NCBI RefSeq assembly: GCF_913055835.1
Contig: NZ_CAJXKQ010000002.1
Location: 1-64,000, forward strand
DNA: 64,000 nt
Reading direction: 5' to 3'
Source: an uncultured Marinobacter sp.
Lineage (GTDB): Bacteria > Pseudomonadota > Gammaproteobacteria > Pseudomonadales > Oleiphilaceae
Part shown: in pieces, positions 8,961 to 17,248 of the stretch
Numbering within the stretch: the first letter of the stretch is position 1
Layout: each line of letters opens with the position of its first letter
The notes under the pieces: model-generated
Database searches by the model: none
Told to the model about the DNA's origin: nothing
The model's input: the letters and a program-made list of their open reading frames with translations, nothing else
Program-made: the position numbers and the translations under genes

Positions 8961-8998
8961 ACCCGTTTGATTTTGAGCAAAGCTACGCCTGAGCGGTC

Positions 8999-9014
8999 AT
9001 ATTGTCAACAATAT
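8999..9014. promoter_or_regulatory. candidate GntR operator O2 over a -35 box
   Basis: Perfect inverted repeat ATATTGT-CA-ACAATAT, the strongest of three. On the minus strand it contains TTGACA (9008-9003), which could be the -35 box of the operon promoter, with a weak -10 TAGCTT at 8985-8980 after a 17-base spacer. Its centre is 52 bases from that of O1, close to five helical turns. Confidence 0.7.
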
Positions 9015-9033
9015 TGGCTAAATTGACCCCTTG

Positions 9034-9045
9034 ATTGTTTACAAT
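9034..9045. promoter_or_regulatory. candidate GntR operator O3
   Basis: Perfect inverted repeat ATTGT-TT-ACAAT, 12 bases beyond the opgD stop and 33 bases (about three helical turns) from O2. Same TTGTNNACAA core as the other two. Confidence 0.6.
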
Positions 9046-9057
9046 AGATCCAGTTAA

Positions 9058-10650
9058 TCAATAGAGCTTTCGCTCAGCGACCGGTGGCGGGGTGTACTGA
9101 TAAAGCCAGGTTTCGGTTAGCACCTCGGCGCCCAGCCTGAGATACAGGCGAATATTGATGGGCTCAACCGACTCATCCGGCACCAGGTCAAACATGGCCC
9201 GGTAGCCGTCGATTGCAGACAATGGCCTGGCAGACGTGATTTCAACCTCTCCGCGGCTCACACTGATAACCGGCTCCACATCCGCGTCCTTGCTGAGCAT
9301 CTCCAGGGCACCGCCAGCGAAATCAACGGCAAATCGCCGTGAAAAATAGGTGCGTTCCTGGCCCACGACACCACCCAGTCCGGTCCGGGTTGCCTGCACC
9401 GTAGCCAGCTCATAGGGCCGCAAGGGCGCTTCCGCGCCCCAATGCAGGCGGTAGCTGTAGAGATATTCCTGCCCAGGCAGCAATGGTTCTTCCGGATGCC
9501 AGAAGGCCACGATGTTATCGAAGGTTTCATCCACGGTGGGGATCTCCACCAGGTCCACACTGCCCTGCCCCCAGTCTCCGCGGGGCTCCACCCACAGGCT
9601 GGGCCGGCGGTCGTAGAACACGCCATCGTCCTGGTAGTGGTCGAAATTCCTGTCGCGCTGCAACAGGCCAAAGCCAACCGGGTTGTTATCCTGGAAACTG
9701 TTAAACCGGAGATTGGCGGGGTTCACCAGTGGTCGCCACAACCATTCGCCGCTGCCGTTGCGTATGGCCAGGCCGTCGGAATCGTGTATTTCCGGGCGCC
9801 AGTCGTAGCCCATGCGATCGTCATTTTCACCCACCTGGTACATGCTGGTCAGCGGCGCGATGCCTGCCCGGGTGAGTTCGGTTCTGGGATACAGAGCCAC
9901 ATCAACATCCATGACCATGTTGCGCCCGGGGTCAAGAACAAACGCGTAGGCGCCGGTGGTGCTGGGGGAATCCAGCAAGGCCCATACACGCAGCGTTTGG
10001 CTGCCCGGCGTCGGTTTCTCTAGCCAGAACTCCGAGAAACGAGGGAATTCTTCCTTCCGATTCATGCCGGTATCAATGGCCAGCCCCCTGGCCGACAGGC
10101 CATACTGCATTTCGGAACCCACCGCCCGGAAATAGCTGGCGCCGAGAAAGGCGGCCAGGTCCAGGGCAAAATTGTTGTGGTAGTGAACCCGAAACCCGGC
10201 GTAGCCCAGGTCTTCGGGCAGATCGTCCAGGGGCTGGTCTCCGCCATACCGGAACAGATCCTGTCGATAGGCCAGTTCGGCGGCCTTGCCATCAATGACT
10301 TCATGGATTTTAACGGGTTGCTGGAAATACAGCCCCAGGTGGAAGAGTTGGATCTGGAAAGCGGTATCTTCGTTACGCCAGAGCGACTGGTCCTGGCGGA
10401 AAGCAATGGCCTGGTAATCATCCCAGGAGAGGTTTTTCAAAGATTGAGGCAAATCGCCTCTGTGGGACACATAGGCCTCGGTTGCCAACCTACGCGCTCT
10501 CCCCTTGAGCCATGCATAGTTGAAAGTCCGAGACCTGGTGTCCGATACCGGCTGAATCCCGGCTGCATTCGCTATGGTTGCCAAAGGCAAGCCACTCGCG
10601 CCCATGAGTGCAGCCAGAGCCTTGATCAGCGACCGCCTGTCCATCGTCAT
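9058..10650 (-). CDS. opgD: glucan biosynthesis protein OpgD (MdoD-like), Tat-exported
   Basis: Periplasmic protein of the OpgG/OpgD family that shapes osmoregulated periplasmic glucans. The chosen ATG at 10650 gives 530 residues starting MTMDRRSLIKALAALMGASG, a twin-arginine signal ending in an alanine-rich cleavage region (IANAAG); a GGAGAGG Shine-Dalgarno stands just before it, whereas an in-frame extension to 10836 lacks one and would bury the signal. YRQDLFRYGG, FRAVGSEMQYGLSARGLAIDT and the C-terminal beta-sandwich region follow. No opgG or opgH is in the window, so its partner genes are elsewhere or missing. Confidence 0.88.
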   Translation of the reverse strand: MTMDRRSLIKALAALMGASGLPLATIANAAGIQPVSDTRSRTFNYAWLKGRARRLATEAYVSHRGDLPQSLKNLSWDDYQAIAFRQDQSLWRNEDTAFQIQLFHLGLYFQQPVKIHEVIDGKAAELAYRQDLFRYGGDQPLDDLPEDLGYAGFRVHYHNNFALDLAAFLGASYFRAVGSEMQYGLSARGLAIDTGMNRKEEFPRFSEFWLEKPTPGSQTLRVWALLDSPSTTGAYAFVLDPGRNMVMDVDVALYPRTELTRAGIAPLTSMYQVGENDDRMGYDWRPEIHDSDGLAIRNGSGEWLWRPLVNPANLRFNSFQDNNPVGFGLLQRDRNFDHYQDDGVFYDRRPSLWVEPRGDWGQGSVDLVEIPTVDETFDNIVAFWHPEEPLLPGQEYLYSYRLHWGAEAPLRPYELATVQATRTGLGGVVGQERTYFSRRFAVDFAGGALEMLSKDADVEPVISVSRGEVEITSARPLSAIDGYRAMFDLVPDESVEPINIRLYLRLGAEVLTETWLYQYTPPPVAERKLY

Positions 10651-10747
10651 TGCCTCTCCTTCGCCAGTAAAAGAGTGCCACATAGAGAACCTGTGGACTA
10701 TGTACGAACGAGGAAAGGCAATTAGCGCAAATTGGCGGGGGCGAGGA

Positions 10748-11896
10748 TCAAATCGCCATCGACATGGAGAGCGAGACATCCGGTCTGGACGGTTTGTCCA
10801 TACCAGCGCCGGACACATCGAGAATCCGACCAACACTCATCCGGGCCTCGAAGCCGGGTGTCTGAAGCTGCAGCGCGACTTCTCCAGTACTCGCCTCGAA
10901 ATTTTCTTCGCTGGTACCTGATGACGGCGACCACCCCCTCAGAACCGAGACCACAACGTTGGAGACGGTTGCGTCCACGAAGGGAATGACGTAGCGCGGG
11001 CTACGCGCATCGAGGCGGACCCAGCCGCCTTCGGAGACTGAAAATGACTGGCCATTGAACCCGCGCATCATGGACGGACCGGCAATCTTCAGATACTCAG
11101 ACGAAGCAAGGTCCTCAGGGGCGAACTGGTAACGACCATTCACCTCCATGTCCCAGCGATAAAACCCGCGGTGCAGTGAGGCAGACACGGCCAGTTTATG
11201 AAACCGGCTCTTTTCATTGGAGTGGGCTGTCGGGCTGACCGATTCGTGGTGCTCAGTGCCACCAACGGCGGTCAACCCTGTTCCTGCGACAAAGCCGCCG
11301 AGCAGCTCCTGCTTGCCCCCGCATCGCAACCCGAAACTGGACAAACTGTGGGATGAGTCTGAAACCCATTCCGAATCCTCAAAGGAGCGCTTCTTGCCCG
11401 TGGAGTGGCTGAACACACTGTCCACTTTGATGCCCCGCCAGGACCAGAATGGCCGGCTGGCGGAGAATTTCACGCCCTGATATTTTTTGCGCGAATCGTG
11501 TCTGAGACCGGCGTTGCTCGCAACACCGGCATGCTCCGAATTGTTGACCATTATTTTCAATTTGCTGCCCGCCAGCGGGAGCGAATATCGAAAGCGTAGC
11601 GACCGAGACTCGCCCCCGTCCCGTCGGGCGACGGAATCCCGGAACTCCAGCCCCAGATCGTGACTGGACCATAGTATATCGCTGCCGGAGAGACTGAGCC
11701 GGCCCTTTGCCCGCTCTGTGTCATGGTCGGAACTGCCGGAGAATTGAACGCGCGGCGCAAAGTAGCTGGAAACAGATCGCAGGATTCTGTCCGAATACTG
11801 AACGATGGTTGTTAAAGGCCTCGACACCATGTCTGGCAGGGAGGCCGCGCCAACAGGCACGCACCAGAATAGTGCAATAAGACACAGAGGTCGCAA
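10748..11896 (-). CDS. small outer-membrane barrel, TpsB/ShlB-like without POTRA domains
   Basis: The 382-residue protein begins with a Sec signal (MRPLCLIALFWCVPVGAAS) and continues as alternating short beta strands. PSMMRGFNGQSFSVSEGGW (about 274-292) resembles the conserved RGF/RGY loop motif of two-partner-secretion transporters and the Omp85 superfamily, here M-R-G-F at 277-280. There is no room for POTRA domains between signal and barrel, which full-length TpsB proteins of about 550 residues have. The start is TTG at 11896 with GAGG upstream. It precedes opgD by 97 bases on the same strand. The family call is tentative; any specific substrate is unknown. Confidence 0.55.
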   Translation of the reverse strand: MRPLCLIALFWCVPVGAASLPDMVSRPLTTIVQYSDRILRSVSSYFAPRVQFSGSSDHDTERAKGRLSLSGSDILWSSHDLGLEFRDSVARRDGGESRSLRFRYSLPLAGSKLKIMVNNSEHAGVASNAGLRHDSRKKYQGVKFSASRPFWSWRGIKVDSVFSHSTGKKRSFEDSEWVSDSSHSLSSFGLRCGGKQELLGGFVAGTGLTAVGGTEHHESVSPTAHSNEKSRFHKLAVSASLHRGFYRWDMEVNGRYQFAPEDLASSEYLKIAGPSMMRGFNGQSFSVSEGGWVRLDARSPRYVIPFVDATVSNVVVSVLRGWSPSSGTSEENFEASTGEVALQLQTPGFEARMSVGRILDVSGAGMDKPSRPDVSLSMSMAI

Positions 11897-12124
11897 ATCG
11901 GATGCCTCGGAAGATGAAAATTCGGCACCCGGAACTTTAAAAAAATGTTAATCCTCAAGCCATAGCCCTTTGCTAAAACTTACAATTTTCCACATCCCCC
12001 TGCATTTCGACATATAACTTGGGTAAACTCGGCACACTTTGTGAAAGAACAACCTTACATAAGCTTACGTTGAGGCGTTGAGCAGCCAACAGGGCGTGAA
12101 AACGACCATTAAAGGACGAATGAT

Positions 12125-12961
12125 ATGATCAAAAAATGCCTGTTCCCCGTGGCCGGCTACGGCACTCGCTTTCTCCCAGCCACCAAGGCGATGCCCAAGG
12201 AAATCCTGCCGGTAGTGAACAAACCTCTGGTTCAGTACGGCGTTGAGGAAGCCGCGGAAGCCGGTATTCATGAATTCGGCTTCGTGACCGGCCGGGGCAA
12301 ACGGGCTATCGAGGATCATTTCGACATCAGCTACGAGCTTGAGCACCAGATTGCAGGTTCCGGCAAGGAAGATCTGCTGACCTCCATCCGGGACCTGATC
12401 GACCACAACAGCTTTGCCTTCACCCGGCAGAATGAAATGAAGGGTCTCGGCCACGCCATCCTGACCGGTCGCAACCTGGTGGGCGACAGTCCCTTTGCTG
12501 TGGTGCTGGCCGATGACTTCTGTATAGGCCCCGAGGGTGAAGACGGCGTACTGGCGCAAATGGTGAAGCTCTACAACCAGTTCCGCTGCTCCATTGTTGC
12601 CATTGAGGAAGTGCCGGCCGATGAAACCCACAAGTACGGTGTGATTGCCGGTGAATCCATGAAAGACGGCCTCTACCGGATCACCGACATGGTGGAGAAG
12701 CCGGCTCCGGAAGACGCACCGAGCAACCTGGCGATTATCGGGCGGTACATTCTGACACCGGACATTTTCGACATCATTGAAAAGACGCCGGCGGGCAAGA
12801 ACGGAGAGGTCCAGATTACTGATGCCCTTCTCGAGCAGGCGAAGAACGGGTGCGTACTGGCGTACCAGTTTAAAGGGCGCCGATTCGATTGCGGCAGCAT
12901 TGATGGCTTTGTGGAAGCCACCAACTACGTTTACGAGAATATCTACAAGAAAGGCAAGTAA
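12125..12961 (+). CDS. galU: UTP--glucose-1-phosphate uridylyltransferase GalU
   Basis: Makes UDP-glucose from glucose-1-phosphate and UTP. The 278-residue protein starts MIKKCLFPVAGYGTRFLPAT and has KAMPKEILPVVNKPLVQYG, the nucleotide-binding signature of bacterial GalU, then VLADDF and the later VEKPAPEDAPSNLAIIGRYI segment. Standalone gene on the plus strand with 228 bases upstream before the barrel gene. UDP-glucose feeds the Ugd (47126) and GalE (48507) steps also encoded in this window. Confidence 0.97.
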   Translation: MIKKCLFPVAGYGTRFLPATKAMPKEILPVVNKPLVQYGVEEAAEAGIHEFGFVTGRGKRAIEDHFDISYELEHQIAGSGKEDLLTSIRDLIDHNSFAFTRQNEMKGLGHAILTGRNLVGDSPFAVVLADDFCIGPEGEDGVLAQMVKLYNQFRCSIVAIEEVPADETHKYGVIAGESMKDGLYRITDMVEKPAPEDAPSNLAIIGRYILTPDIFDIIEKTPAGKNGEVQITDALLEQAKNGCVLAYQFKGRRFDCGSIDGFVEATNYVYENIYKKGK

Positions 12962-12976
12962 GGAATACCGGGCGAG

Positions 12977-13219
12977 TCAGTTGCCCAAGATCTGAAGAAT
13001 CATTCGCCGGTTCTCCGCGCTCGTCCTGCGGAACCGGCGAAGCAGCTCCACCTCTTCCCCGGTCAGCTGAACTTTTTCAAGCGCCTCCTCCAGCTCAGCT
13101 ACCGATTCCAGTAGCTCATCACTCTTGTCCAGGGCAATGCCGGGAAGCTCAAGTTGCCCGTGGTCTTCAGGCTTCTCTGGTTCCCAGTGCTGAATGGGTT
13201 GCGCATGTTGCATGGCCAT
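12977..13219 (-). CDS. small hypothetical acidic/helical protein
   Basis: Eighty residues, not recognised. The first 30 are proline- and acid-rich (HWEPEKPEDHGQLELPG), the rest predicts two charged helices (DELLESVAELEEALEKVQL and GEEVELLRRFRRTSAENRRMI). The last helix resembles the C-terminal tail found in some small regulators, but no helix-turn-helix precedes it. ATG at 13219 or 13213; GAGG lies upstream and fits the second better. Convergent with galU, 15 bases between the stops. Confidence 0.6.
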   Translation of the reverse strand: MAMQHAQPIQHWEPEKPEDHGQLELPGIALDKSDELLESVAELEEALEKVQLTGEEVELLRRFRRTSAENRRMILQILGN

Positions 13220-13370
13220 TTACCTCGTCATCCAGATCGGGAAACTTGTCCCGATAATGCCCTGCGAAGTGAATCAATCCGGAAATGTAACGTACATATA
13301 GCTTTGCACACAATCTGCCTATACTAAAGGAGTCTTGGCAGCTCCTCGGCAACAACCGAACAGGCTATTT

Positions 13371-14252
13371 ATGGCGGCAAGAACCCTGGACATCGACTCG
13401 GCATGGGAGCTGGTCCTCAGCGCAGTTAATCGCACTAATGTGACGCTGCCGTTGCCGGGAACCGATAAAGAAGCAGTGAAACTCAATGGTCACGGTGCCT
13501 GGCACCTGATGCAGCCGGCCACGGGCGAGGCGAAGGATCTGCTCTCGGTGTTCCTTCCGCTTTGTCGCCCCGTTGCAGAAGACGGCAGACCCAAGGTCAT
13601 CGGCCAACTGGGCCAGAGCCTCGACGGGCGAATCGCGACGGTGACCGGCCGCTCCCGCTTCATTAACGGCGACGATGGCATTACCCATCTCCATCGGATT
13701 CGTGCGGTATCCGATGCCGTAATTGTGGGTGCCGGCACGGCCTCTACCGACAATCCCCGGTTGACCGTTCGCCGAACCAGCGGGCGTAATCCGGTCCGTG
13801 TTGTCATCGACCGCCATCATCGTGTCCCGGACAGCCATCACCTGTTTACCGACGGTGAGGCCCCTACCCTACGGTTAGTGGCGGGCCACTACGACAAGAG
13901 CAGAAATCCATCCATCGGTTCCGGGGTCAGCGAGATCCCCTGTCTTGGAGATGCGGACGCAGAGGCCCCCATAGATCCAGAGTTCATCCTTGAGGTTCTG
14001 GCGGATTTCGGATTGAAAAAGGTGTTCGTGGAAGGAGGCGGCGTTACCGTCTCCGCGTTTCTCAACGCCGGCTTGCTGGACCGTCTGCACGTGATGGTCG
14101 CGCCCATGATCATCGGCAGTGGCAGACCCGCCTTCTCGCTTCCGGAGATTGATTTTCTGGATGATGCCTTACGGCCGCGGGCGCGGTTGGTGAACCTTGG
14201 GAGCGATATGCTCTTTGACCTGGATTTCTCACGCGACAGGAAGTTGGATTAG
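13371..14252 (+). CDS. RibD C-terminal-domain reductase (DHFR fold), stand-alone
   Basis: The 293-residue protein has an unassigned N-terminal region (about 1-75) and a RibD_C/DHFR-fold reductase domain: GQLGQSLDGRIATVTG, the NGDDGITHLHRIRAVSDAVI helix, GAGTASTDNPRLTVR, and the NADPH-binding VEGGGVTVSAFLNAGLLD near residue 220. RibD enzymes of riboflavin synthesis carry a deaminase domain in front; none is present here. The ATG at 13371 was preferred to an upstream TTG (13335), whose Shine-Dalgarno is only 2 bases away. It may reduce a pyrimidine or pterin-like substrate for the cluster at 14367-18670. Function is inferred from fold only. Confidence 0.75.
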   Translation: MAARTLDIDSAWELVLSAVNRTNVTLPLPGTDKEAVKLNGHGAWHLMQPATGEAKDLLSVFLPLCRPVAEDGRPKVIGQLGQSLDGRIATVTGRSRFINGDDGITHLHRIRAVSDAVIVGAGTASTDNPRLTVRRTSGRNPVRVVIDRHHRVPDSHHLFTDGEAPTLRLVAGHYDKSRNPSIGSGVSEIPCLGDADAEAPIDPEFILEVLADFGLKKVFVEGGGVTVSAFLNAGLLDRLHVMVAPMIIGSGRPAFSLPEIDFLDDALRPRARLVNLGSDMLFDLDFSRDRKLD

Positions 14253-14275
14253 GGGAGGTGCAACTCGAAAGGATT

Positions 14276-14365
14276 TGTCGGATTACGCTTCGCTAATCCG
14301 ACCTACGGACCTTCGATTTTCCCCGCGACGCGGTAGGTCGGATTAGCCAAAGGCGTAATCCGACA
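14276..14365. repeat. REP-like palindrome pair E (F-R)
   Basis: One direct copy (14276-14306) and one inverted copy (14333-14365) of the GTCGGATTA...TAATCCGAC palindrome, between the convergent ends of the RibD-like gene and the UPF0104 gene. The inverted copy stops 1 base from the UPF0104 stop codon. This is the only copy of the family found outside the prp operon in the window. Confidence 0.9.
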
Positions 14366-14366
14366 A

Positions 14367-15311
14367 TCAGTCAGGATTTACCATTCGCTGGGCCGGCCTG
14401 CCATCCAACAAAAACCCAGCACCCGGCAAACTGGACACCAGCACCAACGCCCCATACCCCACGCTGAGTGCAACCCCCTGCTCCGCCGGCAATCCTGCCA
14501 TGGGCCATAACACCGCGGCGGCGCCTTCCCGGATACCCCAACCGGCAACCGTCAGCGGGATGACCATGCTCAGCAGCAGGATGCTTCCCAGACTGGCAAT
14601 GATTGCCGCCGATGGCCAGCTTTCCACATAGCCCGCGCCCCAGGCGAGGCAGAGAAACACGCCGAGGTAGCTGGCCAGCACCAGTAAAGAGGAGCCAAGC
14701 TGAACGGGCAGCACCCTCCGGTTTAGCAAAGAGCGGAAGAGATCCCGTCGAAGCCGCTGCAGATAAACCGCCAGCCCGGTTTTCAGGGCCAACCAGAATG
14801 CAATAAACACCGCGACAACCCCAACAGCCAGCCAAACACCGCCATTCCAAGGACCCGCCATGATCTTTCCGGAACCAAGCAGCCAGCCGACCGACAGGAC
14901 AACCACCAGCGCCAACACCAATTGCCCGGAGAGTCGTTCGATGGCCACTCCGTGCACGGCGGCGAGCCGTTCTCCGGCGCCACTACCATGGCGCCAGGCC
15001 CGGTTGACGTCACCGAGCACACCGCCGGGCAACACCTGGTTCAGAAACGTGGCCAGGTAGTACTCCCGGACCGCGGCACCATAGGCCAGGGGCAGCCCAA
15101 GCCGCTCCACCGTGTAGCGCCAGCGCCAGGCAGACAAAGCAACCTGAAAGACGGTAAGCGCCAATGCGGGCACCAGGACATAAGGCGAAAAGCGGACAAG
15201 CTCCTGCCAGAGCGCGCTGGCATCGATCGAACGAACCACGAATCCGATAACCACAATGGTGAACAGCCACCGGGCAGCCAGCCGTACCTGCTTTATACGC
15301 CGCTTCCTCAA
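14367..15311 (-). CDS. UPF0104 / lysylphosphatidylglycerol synthase-type membrane protein
   Basis: A 314-residue inner-membrane protein with about eight hydrophobic segments, starting with a basic cytoplasmic tail (MRKRRIKQVRLAARW). YYLATFLNQVLPGGVLGDVNRAWRHG is the signature of the LPG-synthase transmembrane/flippase-like family. It lacks the soluble lysyltransferase domain of MprF, so lipid lysylation is not expected. The TTG start at 15311 overlaps the stop of the glycosyltransferase gene (TTGA), with GAGG seven bases upstream, so translation is probably coupled. May flip or tether a lipid-linked product of the cluster; that is inference. Confidence 0.8.
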   Translation of the reverse strand: MRKRRIKQVRLAARWLFTIVVIGFVVRSIDASALWQELVRFSPYVLVPALALTVFQVALSAWRWRYTVERLGLPLAYGAAVREYYLATFLNQVLPGGVLGDVNRAWRHGSGAGERLAAVHGVAIERLSGQLVLALVVVLSVGWLLGSGKIMAGPWNGGVWLAVGVVAVFIAFWLALKTGLAVYLQRLRRDLFRSLLNRRVLPVQLGSSLLVLASYLGVFLCLAWGAGYVESWPSAAIIASLGSILLLSMVIPLTVAGWGIREGAAAVLWPMAGLPAEQGVALSVGYGALVLVSSLPGAGFLLDGRPAQRMVNPD

Positions 15312-17248
15312 GGCAACGCCTCGGGGGGCAGCGCCAGCATGTCAAGATGACTGACGATCACCGTCAGATTTCCTTCAGACAACTGACGATTCCGTGTCTC
15401 CAGCCACTGGATCAACCGGTTTCGATCATCCGGTGACTGCTCAGTGGCCGCGTCGATCCAGCCCTGCATCAGCATTTGGGCCAGGGTTTGGTCTCCGCTA
15501 CCCAAAGTCCAGGGGGATTCGTCGAGTTCAACCCGGAAACCCTCGGCAATCAGAAGGTCTTTGAGTACGGTGCTGGCCTCGGGTCCAAGGGCCGCACCGA
15601 TTCCCTTATCGCCGTGCTGGTGCTGATTCACCAGGGTCCTGACCAGCTCATCATCAGGATGAGCTGGTGACAACTCGAACATCCCGGCGTAGCTCAGCAC
15701 AATCAGTATCGCGGACTTCCTGCGCGCAGCAGACCGGGCCAGGGCTCCCAGCCATGATTCCGACACCAGATCAATCAGCGCCGATGCTGTTATCAGGTCA
15801 GCCTCTGGAGGTAGCTGTTGCGCCATGTTGTTTGGCGTCAGTTGAGCCGTGCGGGTTTCGAAGGGTACATCCAGGGAGTCCACACGCTGTCTGGCCTCCC
15901 GCAACAACGCGGAATCCTGGTCCAGCGCCAGCCAGGTTTGAGGCACCTGCAGCGCAGGCACGAGGTACAGGGCGTTGGAACCCCGGCCAGTGCCAATGTC
16001 GACAATTCGCATCGGATGGTGGCTTTCGGACGCCACACCATCATATCGATCCAGAAACCACTGATTCAGCTGATCGATCAGCTTTTTTGAGCGGGCCCGA
16101 TGATCCGCTGCTTCCCGGGCCGCCAGCCAGGTGCTTGCAAATTCTGAATGCTGGTGCAAACGGGCGGAAAGGTTATTGAAGTAAAGTAGCGCCTCGCTGA
16201 AATCTATGGCGGTATCCGCCCATGAACGGATCCGGCGGGATTCCCTTGCGGCAAGCTTGCGGGCATGGTCCAGCTCGTTTGGATGTTCCAGCCAGCTCCG
16301 TAGCCGCGCCGTAAGCGCTCTGACATCGCCCGCACAATACTGAACCACACCTGGCTTCGCTGACGTGTTGGCGAGGGCCCCGCCATCGGAGGAGATAACG
16401 GGCAGCCGCTCAGCCAGTGCCTCATCAATCACCATGCCATAGCCCTCATACAGCGAAGGCAATACAAAGAAATCTGCCTCGCGGTAAAGATCGGCAAGAC
16501 CCGACTCTTCCACTTCTCCTACCAGTCCAACCCTGTCGTCCAGACCGGCTTTTGCAATTGCCCCACGCACCTGTTGGCTGTATTCCGGATCGCGACTGCC
16601 AGAACCTGCCATGGTGCAGCGCCAGGGCAAGGCTTTCAGGTTTTCCAGCGCCTCCACCAACTGGTGCTGGGCCTTTCGTGGAGACAGGTGGGCGACGCAC
16701 AGAATATGAGGCCCATTATTTTCCGAAGACTTGATTCGGGATTTCAGGTTTTGGGTTCTGGCCACACCCGGTTCGGCAACCCTGATGGCCCCGGCCGGCA
16801 CATCGTAATCCGCCAGACGGTCAGCAGTGTGTTGACTCGTGGTGATGACACCCTTTACGAACCCGAGCGACCTTTTTTCAGAATCAAGAAACCACTGTCT
16901 GTCGGCTTCGCTGATGCCGGTCTCGTCGGCAAGGGGGTGGTGCACCAGGGCAATCAGATTCAGACGCCGGGAATGCTTTTCGACGATCTCCGGCAGGCCT
17001 CCCATGGCAAGCCCGTCAAGTATCACCGAGACGCCATCGGGCAGTCTGGAGAGCGCCTCATCCATGGCAGTGCGGGCGATCCGATCCGGGCGCGGGAATT
17101 GCCCGACCAGACCGGTGACCCGTGCCTCACACCCCGCGTAACAAAGAGCCTCCACCAGCTTGCGGACATACCGGTAACCGCCAGTGTTCTGCTCCGGATC
17201 CCCCGGGACCAGGAACTCCAGGACACCCGGTTTGTCAGATTCCGGCAT
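15308..17248 (-). CDS. GT4-type glycosyltransferase fused to a SAM methyltransferase
   Basis: The 646-residue two-domain protein starts at ATG 17248; a TTG at 17266 is the alternative. Residues about 8-340 form a GT-B glycosyltransferase: a GGYRYVRKLVEAL N-terminal loop, ILCVAHLSPRKAQHQLVEAL, and the GT4 EX7E motif E268/E276 (SLYEGYGMVIDEALA). After a helical linker, residues about 390-646 form a class I methyltransferase with motif I IVDIGTGRGSNALYL (415-429). Its start overlaps the end of the PTPS-like gene by 14 bases and its stop overlaps the next start. The acceptor is unknown; context suggests a glycosylated, methylated small molecule. Confidence 0.82.
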   Translation of the reverse strand: MPESDKPGVLEFLVPGDPEQNTGGYRYVRKLVEALCYAGCEARVTGLVGQFPRPDRIARTAMDEALSRLPDGVSVILDGLAMGGLPEIVEKHSRRLNLIALVHHPLADETGISEADRQWFLDSEKRSLGFVKGVITTSQHTADRLADYDVPAGAIRVAEPGVARTQNLKSRIKSSENNGPHILCVAHLSPRKAQHQLVEALENLKALPWRCTMAGSGSRDPEYSQQVRGAIAKAGLDDRVGLVGEVEESGLADLYREADFFVLPSLYEGYGMVIDEALAERLPVISSDGGALANTSAKPGVVQYCAGDVRALTARLRSWLEHPNELDHARKLAARESRRIRSWADTAIDFSEALLYFNNLSARLHQHSEFASTWLAAREAADHRARSKKLIDQLNQWFLDRYDGVASESHHPMRIVDIGTGRGSNALYLVPALQVPQTWLALDQDSALLREARQRVDSLDVPFETRTAQLTPNNMAQQLPPEADLITASALIDLVSESWLGALARSAARRKSAILIVLSYAGMFELSPAHPDDELVRTLVNQHQHGDKGIGAALGPEASTVLKDLLIAEGFRVELDESPWTLGSGDQTLAQMLMQGWIDAATEQSPDDRNRLIQWLETRNRQLSEGNLTVIVSHLDMLALPPEALP

